DNA of 47,665 nt from Flavobacterium sp. (GTDB taxonomy: Bacteria > Bacteroidota > Bacteroidia > Flavobacteriales > Flavobacteriaceae), in contig JAHEHC010000002.1 in assembly GCA_024644805.1 (NCBI GenBank), positions 1,840 through 49,504 of the forward strand. Reading direction: 5' to 3'. Positions 40,027 through 47,665 of the stretch are shown in pieces. The notes beneath the pieces are model-generated. The model ran no database searches. It saw only the letters and a program-made list of their open reading frames with translations, and was not told the origin of the DNA. Both the position numbers and the translations under genes were made by a program. How positions within the stretch are numbered: the first letter of the stretch is position 1; each line of letters starts with the position of its first letter.

Positions 40027-41349
40027 TTAACTATAGGCTTCTTTCACGAATTTATCATAGGTGATCTCCTTGGTCTTCAGTTTTGCATTTTCCTTAATGA
40101 ATTGAAGCAATTTCTGTGATTTAAGTTGATCGTTTATCCTCTTTACCTCATCCTGATTGGACATGATACGAGCCACTATTCCATCCATTTCCTCATCGGA
40201 AGGGTTTGATTGTCCGTATTGCGCCATTTGAAATCGGATCATATTCTTGGTATAGTCCTTCAATTCGTCGAAGGTAACCTGCAAATCATTTTCGCTGAAG
40301 ATCTTCCCTTCGATCAACTGATAGCGAAGTCCCTTTTCGCTTTTTTCATATTCAGCTTTAGCTTCTTCTTCCGTCATCGGATTTTCTCCTGTATTCATGA
40401 TCCAACGCTGTAAAAATGCATTTGGCAGATCGAATTTGGTATTGCCAATAAGTGATTCAACTGCATCATCCATCAACTTCTGATCGCTGTGTTGAACAAA
40501 TTGTTTTTCAGCATCCTCTTTGATCTTAGCTCTGAATTCCTCCTCATTGCTTACGGCGTCTTTTCCGAAGATCTTATCGAATAGATCCTGGTTCATTGCA
40601 GCCAATTCACGTTGATTAACTTCCTTGATCTCAAATTTCACCTCGATATCCAAACCATGGGCATCGTCATGTGAAACCCCTAAGTAGGTTTGATTCTGAT
40701 GATCGTCTGCAAATAAGCCCTTGGTCTTAAGCACTACGACATCACCTACCTTAGCACCCAATAATGATTTTTGTTGTTTTTTTCCCTTGATGATATCCAA
40801 GGAGATCGTGGTCTCTTTATTGATCTCTTTTTCCTCTGAATTAAACACCCCGGTTATCTCATCATCATCTTCCACCACTTTCTTGGAGATCAATTTCCCA
40901 AATTGTTTTCTGATAGATGTTATTTGATTATCGATCATGGTATCATCGGCTACGATCTTATAATGGGTGATCGCTTTATTTCCTTTTACATCTACCTCAA
41001 ACTGAGGGGCCAGCCCCAATTCAAATTCAAATGCAAAATCGTTGGCATCCCAATTGATTTCAGCATCATTCTTTGGAAGAGGATTTCCCAAGACCTCAAG
41101 TTTCTCATCAACAAGATATTTGTGCAGGGAATCCTGTAATAATTTATTCACCTCATCGATCAATACTGCTTTTCCATATTGTTTCTGGATCATTCCCATG
41201 GGAACATGTCCCTTTCTAAACCCTGGAATATTGGCCGTTTTCTTATAATTATTCAAAATATCCTTTACTTTATCTGAATAATCTTCTTTCTTGATCTCTA
41301 CAGTGACCAGCGCATTCAGGCTATCGATCTCTTTTTTTGTAATATTCAT
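40027..41349 (-). CDS. tig: Trigger factor chaperone
   Basis: A ribosome-associated folding chaperone and prolyl isomerase. It has 440 residues, near normal (about 430-450). The ribosome-binding motif is GFRKGHVPMGMIQKQYG (about 41-57). The PPIase-like middle segment and C-terminal helices follow, with the usual long acidic regions. The start has a full promoter (TTG-N17-TATTTTTG) about 40 bases upstream. It is the first gene of the tig-clpP-clpX proteostasis cluster. Confidence 0.95.
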   Translation of the reverse strand: MNITKKEIDSLNALVTVEIKKEDYSDKVKDILNNYKKTANIPGFRKGHVPMGMIQKQYGKAVLIDEVNKLLQDSLHKYLVDEKLEVLGNPLPKNDAEINWDANDFAFEFELGLAPQFEVDVKGNKAITHYKIVADDTMIDNQITSIRKQFGKLISKKVVEDDDEITGVFNSEEKEINKETTISLDIIKGKKQQKSLLGAKVGDVVVLKTKGLFADDHQNQTYLGVSHDDAHGLDIEVKFEIKEVNQRELAAMNQDLFDKIFGKDAVSNEEEFRAKIKEDAEKQFVQHSDQKLMDDAVESLIGNTKFDLPNAFLQRWIMNTGENPMTEEEAKAEYEKSEKGLRYQLIEGKIFSENDLQVTFDELKDYTKNMIRFQMAQYGQSNPSDEEMDGIVARIMSNQDEVKRINDQLKSQKLLQFIKENAKLKTKEITYDKFVKEAYS

Positions 41350-41382
41350 CTTCTGAAAATTGATTTATTTTAAAAATGAGTG

Positions 41383-41410
41383 CAAAAATACGATTAATAA
41401 CCGTACTCAA
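41383..41410 (-). promoter_or_regulatory. Consensus promoter for tig: TTG-N17-TATTTTTG
   Basis: On the minus strand TTG (41410-41408), 17 bases, then TATTTTTG (41390-41383). Both elements match the Bacteroidota housekeeping promoter at a good spacing. It lies about 34 bases ahead of the tig ATG, and is the clearest promoter in the window. Confidence 0.75.
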
Positions 41411-41438
41411 CAAGCTTTAACAATTGTAATTCAGAAGC

Positions 41439-41783
41439 TTATTTTTTGTCCTTGATCATCTTGTGTAGAATGGACTGAAGTATGGACAATAGCAAGCTGA
41501 AAAGCAATGCCCACCAAATGGTAGATACCGAAAATCCACTTAAGAAATAATCTGCCATTAGAATTATAATCGCATTGATGATCAATAAGAAAAGTCCCAG
41601 CGTGATAATAGTAACTGGCAGGGTTAATAGAATCAGTATCGGTCTTACAATGACCTTCAGCAATCCGATGACCAATGCCACCAAAATTGCATACCAATAA
41701 CCGGCTACTTCAACACCAGGTAGCACTTTTGCCAAAATAACCACTGCAACGGCAGTAAGTAATAATTTTAAGATCCATTTCAT
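41439..41783 (-). CDS. Small membrane protein of the phage-holin family 4 (PF04020-like)
   Basis: The 114-residue protein has four hydrophobic segments: LLLTAVAVVILAKVLPGVEV, then YWYAILVALVIGLLKVIVRP, VTIITLGLFLLIINAIIILM and IWWALLFSLLLSILQSI. The spacing and the NxxxxxP turn fit a bacterial household family related to phage holins but not itself phage-derived. The role is unknown. The gene sits between the hydrolase and tig, all on the minus strand and 14 bases after the hydrolase stop, so it is probably in the pdxJ operon. Confidence 0.82.
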   Translation of the reverse strand: MKWILKLLLTAVAVVILAKVLPGVEVAGYWYAILVALVIGLLKVIVRPILILLTLPVTIITLGLFLLIINAIIILMADYFLSGFSVSTIWWALLFSLLLSILQSILHKMIKDKK

Positions 41784-41797
41784 CGATACGATATTTT

Positions 41798-42565
41798 TTA
41801 TAAAGATATAAAATTAGAGACGACCGCATAAAATTCATCCGGATTTTCTGCATGCAACCAATGTCCGGCATTCGAGATGGTTTTTATTTCCACATTGGTA
41901 AAATGCTTACGGATCAATTGTTCATCTTCCGACTGAATATAATCTGAGACATCACCTCTTAAAAACAAGGTCTCACCATTAAATTTGGCAGTATCAGCCA
42001 ATGGTTTACCAATTTCTTCAATATTCTCGATCAGAACTGGCAAGTTGATCCTCAGTGCCAGTTCGTCCTGATATTTCCAATAGAGATTCTTCGCCAAGAA
42101 TTGGCGAACACCAAAATCTGTAATATATTCAGCAAGAACATCGTTGGCCACCTTTCTGGTCCTTACCATATCAAAATCCAATGCAGATAGTGCCTTTAGG
42201 ATCGTTTGATGGTGTGGCGGGTAAAATTTTGGCGAGATATCGGCTATGATCAGTTTTTCGATCATTTCTGCATGCTGTGAAGCAAATAGCATGGCTGTCT
42301 TTCCTCCCATCGAATGCCCCAAAAGGATACATTCTTCAATCTTATGGAATTCGCAGTAGGCAATAAGATCATCCGCCATGACCTCATAATTGAACTCCTT
42401 GCTGTGAAAGCTTCTCCCATGATTTCGTTGATCGATAAGATGGACCTCACAACCCAACTTTGAAAATGAATTACCCAGAGTTTTCCAATTATCTCCCATT
42501 CCCAAGAATCCGTGAAGGATCAGAAATGGTTTCCCTTGACCGAAAACCTTTGAATGTAAAATCAT
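41798..42565 (-). CDS. Alpha/beta-fold hydrolase (YbfF-like)
   Basis: The 255-residue serine hydrolase has the oxyanion segment LHGFLGMGDNWKTLG, DQRNHGRSFHS and the nucleophile elbow LGHSMGGKTAML. The acid is in LRGDVSDYI or nearby, and the catalytic His is in NAGHWLHAENPDEF. Its Ser/His set is intact. The substrate is not evident. Its ATG overlaps the pdxJ stop by one base (TGATG), so the two are translationally coupled. Confidence 0.88.
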   Translation of the reverse strand: MILHSKVFGQGKPFLILHGFLGMGDNWKTLGNSFSKLGCEVHLIDQRNHGRSFHSKEFNYEVMADDLIAYCEFHKIEECILLGHSMGGKTAMLFASQHAEMIEKLIIADISPKFYPPHHQTILKALSALDFDMVRTRKVANDVLAEYITDFGVRQFLAKNLYWKYQDELALRINLPVLIENIEEIGKPLADTAKFNGETLFLRGDVSDYIQSEDEQLIRKHFTNVEIKTISNAGHWLHAENPDEFYAVVSNFISL

Positions 42566-43278
42566 CAGATCAATTTTTTCAGATAACTTTTAATGACCTG
42601 CTCCAATCCCAAATACAACGATTCACATATAAGGGCATGTCCAATGGAAACCTCCAAAAGGAATGGCACATTGTTCTTAAAGAAGAGGATATTCTCCAAA
42701 GAAAGATCATGCCCGGCATTGACACCCATATCCAACTCATTGGCCAACATGGCGCATTCGATATAGGGTTTTATGGCCTCTTCGTTTCCATGAGCATATT
42801 GTTTGGCGAACTCTTCGGTATACAGTTCGATCCTATCGGCTCCAGTTGCTGCAGCCCCTTCGATCATTGAAAGCACAGGATCTACAAACAAAGAAGTTCG
42901 GATCCCATTATTTTTGAATTCAGTGACCCATTCTTTTAGTCGATCCTTATGGGTGTGGGTGTCCCATCCTGCATTGGATGTGATCGCATCAACAGCATCA
43001 GGCACCAAGGTCACTTGAGTGGGTTTTATCTCAAGGACCATATCCATAAACGAATCGATGGGATTTCCTTCGATATTATATTCCGTAGTGATCACTGGCA
43101 ATATTTCATAGGCATCCCGGTATCGAATATGTCTTTCATCGGGCCTGGGGTGAATCGTTACTCCTTGCGCTCCAAATCTTTGAACATTTATTGCAGCTTG
43201 TACGACATTGGGTGTATTGCCTCCTCTGGCATTTCGCAAAGTGGCAATCTTATTAATGTTAACGCTTAATTTTGTCAT
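42565..43278 (-). CDS. pdxJ: Pyridoxine 5'-phosphate synthase
   Basis: Condenses 3-amino-2-oxopropyl phosphate with deoxyxylulose phosphate to make pyridoxine phosphate (vitamin B6 pathway). About 237 residues, normal length. It opens MTKLSVNINKIATLRNARGG, with GVTIHPRPDERHIRYRD, then DPVLSMIEGAAATGADRIELYTEEFAK and VNAGHDLSLENI. An in-frame start 19 codons upstream exists but includes the promoter region; the ATG at 43278 gives the family start. It is divergent from the CBS gene and couples to the hydrolase (TGATG). Confidence 0.95.
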   Translation of the reverse strand: MTKLSVNINKIATLRNARGGNTPNVVQAAINVQRFGAQGVTIHPRPDERHIRYRDAYEILPVITTEYNIEGNPIDSFMDMVLEIKPTQVTLVPDAVDAITSNAGWDTHTHKDRLKEWVTEFKNNGIRTSLFVDPVLSMIEGAAATGADRIELYTEEFAKQYAHGNEEAIKPYIECAMLANELDMGVNAGHDLSLENILFFKNNVPFLLEVSIGHALICESLYLGLEQVIKSYLKKLI

Positions 43279-43296
43279 AGTCTTAACTAAGAAACT

Positions 43297-43304
43297 TATC
43301 TTTG
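43297..43304 (+). promoter_or_regulatory. -7 element TATCTTTG for the CBS-nadK operon
   Basis: An exact TAnnTTTG match on the plus strand, with TTTG at 43271-43274 (22 bases upstream). The gene starts at 43381, giving a leader of about 70 bases. It lies within 18 bases of the opposing pdxJ element, so the two promoters overlap. Confidence 0.6.
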
Positions 43305-43314
43305 TAACCGGGTA

Positions 43315-43322
43315 CAAAAATA
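43315..43322 (-). promoter_or_regulatory. -7 element TATTTTTG for pdxJ
   Basis: On the minus strand an exact TAnnTTTG match, with TTG at 43348-43346 (23 bases upstream). The pdxJ ATG (43278) is about 37 bases downstream. Divergent to and interleaved with the CBS promoter. Confidence 0.55.
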
Positions 43323-43380
43323 CAAGTTGTATCAAGGTTTTACATCAATATTTTAACTAATTTGCGATAAATATCAAATT

Positions 43381-44037
43381 TTGAATACCGAACAATATAT
43401 AACCAATGAAATTGCTCCTTTTGATGTTTCCTCAAAAATTCTAGAGGTTCAAAGTGCTTTCAATCAATTAACATTTTCCCATATTCCCATAAAAAAGGAA
43501 GGGGCTTATATAGGCTGTATTTCCGAGAACGATGCTTACAGTTTTGACGAAGAGAAATCCTTAACCGATTATTTGTTTGCATTGGATACATTTTTTGTCA
43601 CCAAAAAAACCAACTGGTTGGATATTCTTGAAGCATTTGCGGTTAACGAATCCAATATAATGCCGGTTTTGGGAAAGAATAATAAATACCTGGGTTATTA
43701 TGAACTTTTGGATATCATGACCTTATTCCACGACACCCCCTTCTTAAATGAAACTGGTGGTATTATAGTCGTTGAAAAAACAGCTAAGGATCATTCTTTC
43801 AGTGAAATTAGTCAGATCATTGAATCCAATGATGCTAAGATCCTGGGAGCCTTCATTTCGAATATTGATAATGATATAATCAGGACCACCATTAAGATTG
43901 GGCACATCGGAATGAATGCTATCGTTCAAACCTTTAGGAGATATAATTATCATGTTGTATCCAACCATGATGAAGATAAGTTTTTAGATGATCTTAAGGA
44001 TCGATCCAATTATTTAGACAAGTATCTTAATATTTAG
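43381..44037 (+). CDS. CBS-domain protein
   Basis: The 218-residue cytoplasmic protein has two CBS motifs (about 15-130: FNQLTFSHIPIKKEGAYIGC, then SENDAYSF; FAVNESNIMPVLGKNNKYLG, YYELLDIM), a fold that binds adenine nucleotides. The C-terminal half (about 135-218) is an ACT-like or unknown domain (GIIVVEKTAKDHSFSEISQI). The start is TTG: no ATG/GTG lies between it and the preceding in-frame sequence, and the first residues match the family. The gene is 3 bases before nadK, so a link to NAD(P) level control is possible but not shown. Confidence 0.83.
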   Translation: MNTEQYITNEIAPFDVSSKILEVQSAFNQLTFSHIPIKKEGAYIGCISENDAYSFDEEKSLTDYLFALDTFFVTKKTNWLDILEAFAVNESNIMPVLGKNNKYLGYYELLDIMTLFHDTPFLNETGGIIVVEKTAKDHSFSEISQIIESNDAKILGAFISNIDNDIIRTTIKIGHIGMNAIVQTFRRYNYHVVSNHDEDKFLDDLKDRSNYLDKYLNI

Positions 44038-44040
44038 AGG

Positions 44041-44925
44041 ATGAAGATCGGCATATACGGACAGTTTTATCACGAGGACTCTGAACAATACATTCAATAT
44101 ATCCTTGATACCTTACAAAAGAGGGATGTACATATTGTGATCGAAGAAGAATTTCTCAAAGACATCAATAAAAACGAGGAGATCTCCAAACGATTTACAA
44201 GTCTTAAATCTTTTAAATCAATAGACAGCTCCTATGACTTTTTTATTGGAATCGGTGGTGATGGAACGATTTTAAAATCGGTCACCTTTGTTGGCGATCT
44301 GGGAATACCTATCATAGGAATCAATACTGGCAGGTTAGGATTTTTAGCTACCATACAGAAAGAGAAGATCACTGAATGCCTGAATCATATATTAAGTGGA
44401 AACTATTATTTGTCGGAACGATCTCTTTTAACAGTATCCACCGACCCTGAGGACACTTGGGTTTTCCCGTTGAACTTTGCACTGAATGAAGTTGCAGTAA
44501 ATAGAAAGAATACTACCTCCATGATCAAGGTTGAAACAAAGATCAATGGAGAACCATTAACATCGTATTGGTCGGACGGACTCATAGTATCTACCCCAAC
44601 AGGATCAACTGGTTATTCATTAAGCTGTGGAGGACCCATAATCGACCCTAAGACTCAAAGTTTGGTGATCACTCCCATTGCACCTCATAACCTGAGTGTT
44701 CGTCCGTTGATCATTCCCGATAATTGCGTTATTTCCCTGACCATTTCGGGCCGTGAAAAATCGTACTTGGTCTCGTTGGACTCCCGAATTGCCACTCTTG
44801 AGAATCATACAACCATAATAATTAAAAAAGCGCCATTTAAGATCAATTTGGTCCAATTGAAAGAGGATCGATTTATAAAAACGCTCAGGGAGAAATTATT
44901 ATGGGGTGAAGACAAGCGCAATTAG
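44041..44925 (+). CDS. nadK: NAD kinase
   Basis: Phosphorylates NAD to NADP. It has 294 residues, normal length. The catalytic GGDGTILKSV, the family loop NTGRLGFLA, NEVAVNRKNTTSMIKVE and the second glycine-rich motif SDGLIVSTPTGSTGYSLSCGGPI are all present. It starts 3 bases after the CBS gene, in one operon, and is followed by an intergenic gap with its own promoter for the DUF6089 gene. Confidence 0.96.
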   Translation: MKIGIYGQFYHEDSEQYIQYILDTLQKRDVHIVIEEEFLKDINKNEEISKRFTSLKSFKSIDSSYDFFIGIGGDGTILKSVTFVGDLGIPIIGINTGRLGFLATIQKEKITECLNHILSGNYYLSERSLLTVSTDPEDTWVFPLNFALNEVAVNRKNTTSMIKVETKINGEPLTSYWSDGLIVSTPTGSTGYSLSCGGPIIDPKTQSLVITPIAPHNLSVRPLIIPDNCVISLTISGREKSYLVSLDSRIATLENHTTIIIKKAPFKINLVQLKEDRFIKTLREKLLWGEDKRN

Positions 44926-45000
44926 ACAATAAATCCGATTAATAATTGTTAAACATCTTAGAGAATTTTGCATCATATCAATAGAAGCAAAGTTTATTAT

Positions 45001-45008
45001 TATATTTG
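45001..45008 (+). promoter_or_regulatory. -7 element TATATTTG for the DUF6089-uppS-bamA run
   Basis: An exact TAnnTTTG match 17 bases ahead of the ATG at 45025. No -33 TTG is visible at usual spacing. Allows separate expression of the envelope genes from nadK. Confidence 0.5.
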
Positions 45009-45024
45009 CAAACTTTTAGTGTTC

Positions 45025-45720
45025 ATGAAGTATTTCGCTATCATTTTAGTTTTCTTATGTACCACGTTGGGGGTCAATTCACAAACCTATGAAATAGGAG
45101 GTTTGATCGGAGGGACCAACTATATTGGAGATGTTGGAAAAACAAATTATATAGCCCCTAATAACATGGCATTCGGAGCGATCTTCAAATGGAACCGAAG
45201 CGCAAGGCATTCTTTCAGGGGGTCATTAATGGTGGCCAGCATTAGTGGCGACGATAGTGAATCAAAGGAAAGCAGAAGAAAAGAACGAGGATATAAATTC
45301 ACCAATACCATCATGGAGCTTTCCATTGGACTGGAATTCACCTTTTGGGATTTCAGTATGTATAGTGGTCAACCAGCACAGACTCCATATCTTTACACGG
45401 GATTGACTTACTTTGGATACAATTCCCTGGCCAAGGATCCACAAACCAATGTGATTGAAGATTATGATAAATCAGGTGCAATTGCAATACCAATGGTGGT
45501 AGGTTATAAAACAACCATCGGAACCAAATTGGTCCTTGGATTTGAAATTGGTGCCAGATATACCCTCACCGACAATTTGGATGGAAGTAATCCCTTGGGT
45601 AGCTTAGAAGATAATGACAGTCTTAATTTTGGTAATACTGTCAGTAAAGATTGGTATGTCTTTACCGGTGCAACACTTACCTTTACTTTTGGAAGAAGAC
45701 CCTGCTATTGTAATTTTTAA
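45025..45720 (+). CDS. DUF6089 outer-membrane-type protein
   Basis: About 231 residues with a signal peptide (about 1-19, ending GVNSQ) and then a repetitive pattern of amphipathic beta-strands (YEIGGLIGGTNYIGDVG, FGAIFKWNRSARHSFRGSL, TNTIMELSIGLEFTFWDF and a C-terminal WYVFTGATLTFTFGRRPC). This fits a small barrel of the OmpA/OmpW type seen as DUF6089 in Bacteroidota. A TTG at 44968 extends the frame upstream but covers the promoter; the ATG at 45025 fits the signal peptide. It lies just before uppS and bamA, consistent with envelope assembly. Confidence 0.85.
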   Translation: MKYFAIILVFLCTTLGVNSQTYEIGGLIGGTNYIGDVGKTNYIAPNNMAFGAIFKWNRSARHSFRGSLMVASISGDDSESKESRRKERGYKFTNTIMELSIGLEFTFWDFSMYSGQPAQTPYLYTGLTYFGYNSLAKDPQTNVIEDYDKSGAIAIPMVVGYKTTIGTKLVLGFEIGARYTLTDNLDGSNPLGSLEDNDSLNFGNTVSKDWYVFTGATLTFTFGRRPCYCNF

Positions 45721-45723
45721 AGT

Positions 45724-46464
45724 ATGACTCTTAAGGATCAGATCGATACAAATAAAGTTCCACGTCATGTTGCTGTGATCATGGATGGCAATGGAAGATG
45801 GGCAAAAAAAAGAGGCCTGTTTCGGACTAAGGGGCATGAGAATGGCGCTAAAGCAGTTAAACAGGTCGTTGAAGCCTGTGGAGAGATCAAGATTCCCTAT
45901 CTTACCTTATATGCATTTTCAACAGAAAATTGGAATCGACCAAAGATCGAGGTTGAATTATTGATGACCTTATTGATTTCATCATTGAAAAAAGAATTGA
46001 AGAACCTACAGAAGAATGATATTCGGTTAATGGCAATCGGAAATATAAATGAGTTACCCAACAAGGTTTTAAAAGAGCTTTTAGAGGTTATTGATAAGAC
46101 AAAAAACAACAAGCAATTAACCTTAACACTGGCTTTGAGCTATGGTTCCAGACAAGAAATAATAAAAACTATCCAAGAGATTAGTCTTAAAGTTAAAAAT
46201 AACCTAATTTCGCCCGAAAATATTGACGATTCGCTAATTAATAATCATCTTTACACCCAAAATTTACCAGATGTTGATCTTTTAATAAGAACCAGTGGTG
46301 AACAACGGGTAAGTAATTTTTTACTTTGGCAAATTGCCTATGCTGAAATGTATTTTACTGAAACTCTTTGGCCGGATTTCAATAAAGAAGATCTATTTGA
46401 AGCAGTATTAAATTATCAAAACAGAGAACGCAGATTTGGAAAGACCAGTGAACAACTTAATTAA
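45724..46464 (+). CDS. uppS: Undecaprenyl diphosphate synthase (isoprenyl transferase)
   Basis: Makes the long-chain isoprenoid carrier for peptidoglycan and surface polysaccharides. It has 246 residues, standard. It shows the catalytic start VIMDGNGRWAKKRG, HENGAKAV, the TLYAFSTENWNRP block, and the C-terminal LLIRTSGEQRVSNFLLWQIAYAE with LWPDF. It lies 3 bases after the DUF6089 gene; bamA starts within its end. Confidence 0.96.
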   Translation: MTLKDQIDTNKVPRHVAVIMDGNGRWAKKRGLFRTKGHENGAKAVKQVVEACGEIKIPYLTLYAFSTENWNRPKIEVELLMTLLISSLKKELKNLQKNDIRLMAIGNINELPNKVLKELLEVIDKTKNNKQLTLTLALSYGSRQEIIKTIQEISLKVKNNLISPENIDDSLINNHLYTQNLPDVDLLIRTSGEQRVSNFLLWQIAYAEMYFTETLWPDFNKEDLFEAVLNYQNRERRFGKTSEQLN

Positions 46465-47665
46465 TAGTCAGCTATCTATCTCCTATAAAAAGGCATTTTT
46501 CACCTTAATCATAGCTCTAATCACAGTCCTAAATCTAAATGCTCAGCAGAAGGAACTCGACAGTGGTAAGAAATATACGATTAACTCCATCACCGTTACC
46601 GGAACTCAAAGCTTTAACGAAAAGACCGTAATAGCATTCACCGGGTTAAAGAATGGGGATCAAGTCTACATCCCAGGTGAAAAATTAAGCAACGTTACCA
46701 AAAAACTTTGGGAGCAAAATCTATTTAGTGACATCGCCTTTTATGTGACCAATGTAGATGGAGATCAGGTCGATCTTGAGCTATTCATCGTCGAACTACC
46801 AAAGATGAATGAGGTAACCATCGAAGGGCTTAGAAAAGGGAAGATAAAAGAGATCATCAAGGACAATGATCTAATCGCCGGAACCAAGATCACCAAGAAC
46901 CTGCTTACTACGACTAAGAACTATATCGTCAATAAATATAGAAAAGATGGATTTTTAAATACCGAAGTGATCATGACGACCACTCCATTCATCGATTCTA
47001 CCGGCGCTGAAGTTGCAAGGAATCTTCATATCAAAGTTGACAGAAAAGAACGCGTAAAGGTCGAAACCATCAAGTTTAACGGTAACAAGGCCATTTCAAG
47101 TGGCAAGCTACGGAAAGCGATGAAGAACATAAAAAGAAAGAATGTCCTTCGTTTTTATAAAAGATCCAAATATTCTGAAGAATCTTTAAATGAGGATAAA
47201 GCTTCCATCATTAAAAAATATAAAGCCAGTGGGTATCGGGATGCACGTATCATAAAAGACACACTCATCATCAAAAATGATAAAAATGTAGCTCTGAACT
47301 TCGATATCGAAGAGGGTAGAAAATATTATTTTGGAGATATCAGATTCATCGGAAACAGCATCTATACCAACAGACAATTAATGCAGACCCTCGGTATATC
47401 TAAAGGAGATACCTATAATGGGGTTCTGTTGCAAGAGAGAATTGAGGATAACACCGATCCTGAAGCCAATGACCTGACCAACCTTTACCAGAACAATGGG
47501 TATCTATTCTCAAGACTAAACCCTGTTGAAGTGGCGGTTAGAGGGGATACCATCGATTTCGAGATCAGGATCCATGAGGGAAAAATGGCCTATTTCGATC
47601 ACGTAACCGTAATTGGAAACGACAAGACCAACGACCATGTGATCTACAGAGAGCTGCGTACCCGA
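46448..47665 (+). CDS. bamA: Outer-membrane assembly factor BamA (3' end outside window)
   Basis: The central outer-membrane channel that folds beta-barrel proteins. About 406 residues are visible: a signal peptide (to about 32, LNLNAQ), then successive POTRA repeats (INSITVTGTQSFNEKTVIAF, then LPKMNEVTIEGLRKGKIKEI, VETIKFNGNKAISSGKLRKA, GDIRFIGNSIYTNRQLMQTLG). The barrel lies off the right edge. No ATG fits; GTG at 46448 gives a normal signal peptide and overlaps the uppS stop by 17 bases, implying coupled translation. Confidence 0.9.
   Translation, partial: MNNLINSQLSISYKKAFFTLIIALITVLNLNAQQKELDSGKKYTINSITVTGTQSFNEKTVIAFTGLKNGDQVYIPGEKLSNVTKKLWEQNLFSDIAFYVTNVDGDQVDLELFIVELPKMNEVTIEGLRKGKIKEIIKDNDLIAGTKITKNLLTTTKNYIVNKYRKDGFLNTEVIMTTTPFIDSTGAEVARNLHIKVDRKERVKVETIKFNGNKAISSGKLRKAMKNIKRKNVLRFYKRSKYSEESLNEDKASIIKKYKASGYRDARIIKDTLIIKNDKNVALNFDIEEGRKYYFGDIRFIGNSIYTNRQLMQTLGISKGDTYNGVLLQERIEDNTDPEANDLTNLYQNNGYLFSRLNPVEVAVRGDTIDFEIRIHEGKMAYFDHVTVIGNDKTNDHVIYRELRTR

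Noticed and set aside
41439-41783. Holin-like protein as a sign of prophage
   Set aside because: This family of four-helix proteins is chromosomal in many bacteria, sits inside a housekeeping run, and no endolysin, capsid or integrase gene is nearby.

Overview
The window is chromosomal DNA from a marine-type member of the Flavobacteriaceae (Bacteroidota). The evidence is a SusC/SusD pair, a regulatory-domain/DUF5686 outer-membrane protein, small TonB-C and 2TM proteins, a HPPK/deoxynucleoside kinase fusion, the pdxJ / CBS / nadK / DUF6089 / uppS / bamA neighbourhood, an almost complete lack of Shine-Dalgarno sequences, and repeated TAnnTTTG promoter elements of the Bacteroidota sigma factor. 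Most genes are ordinary housekeeping genes. Two are cut by the window edges: hppA on the left and bamA on the right.

Layout. 0-5.5 kb (minus strand): membrane pyrophosphatase, DUF5686 outer-membrane protein and pyruvate dehydrogenase E1 beta. 5.7-14.0 kb (plus strand): etfBA, bifunctional nuclease, a NupC nucleoside transporter with an extra periplasmic domain, thyA, a TonB-C protein, a 2TM protein, folA, a fructosamine-kinase-like protein and fabD. 14.0-16.2 kb (minus): galE and a sugar aminotransferase with a cysteine cluster. Then come waaA (plus), a LexA/CI-like repressor with two operators in its own promoter, and a small acidic lipoprotein closed by a strong terminator.

18.8-29.5 kb is more AT-rich and looks accessory. 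It holds a three-gene exported cluster of unknown function, a SusC/SusD/lipoprotein operon without degradative enzymes, a lipoprotein with two PAHGQPGHRCD repeats, a c-type cytochrome, ribosomal protein THX and an isolated DUF1329 protein. 29.5-30.1 kb is a tRNA-Gly/tRNA-Leu locus packed with hairpins, REP-like palindromes and partial tRNA copies.

30.2-47.7 kb is housekeeping again: mutS (carrying an in-frame REP-like palindrome), a TrmH-type methyltransferase, folK-dNK (its start codon appears broken by a 1-base shift), a queuosine-precursor transporter, DUF2797, GH3, the tig-clpP-clpX proteostasis cluster, a small membrane protein, an alpha/beta hydrolase, pdxJ, and the CBS-nadK-DUF6089-uppS-bamA run.

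Themes. Nucleotide and folate supply is spread through the window (nucleoside transport, thyA, folA, folK-dNK). Envelope biogenesis is also well represented (fabD, galE, waaA, uppS, bamA). No CRISPR array, transposase, prophage module or obvious defence island was seen. The strongest unexplained signals are the structured tRNA-flanking region (29.5-30.1 kb), the REP inside mutS, the folK start, the repressor operator pair, and two long palindromes between divergent genes (5656-5683 and 20565-20586).
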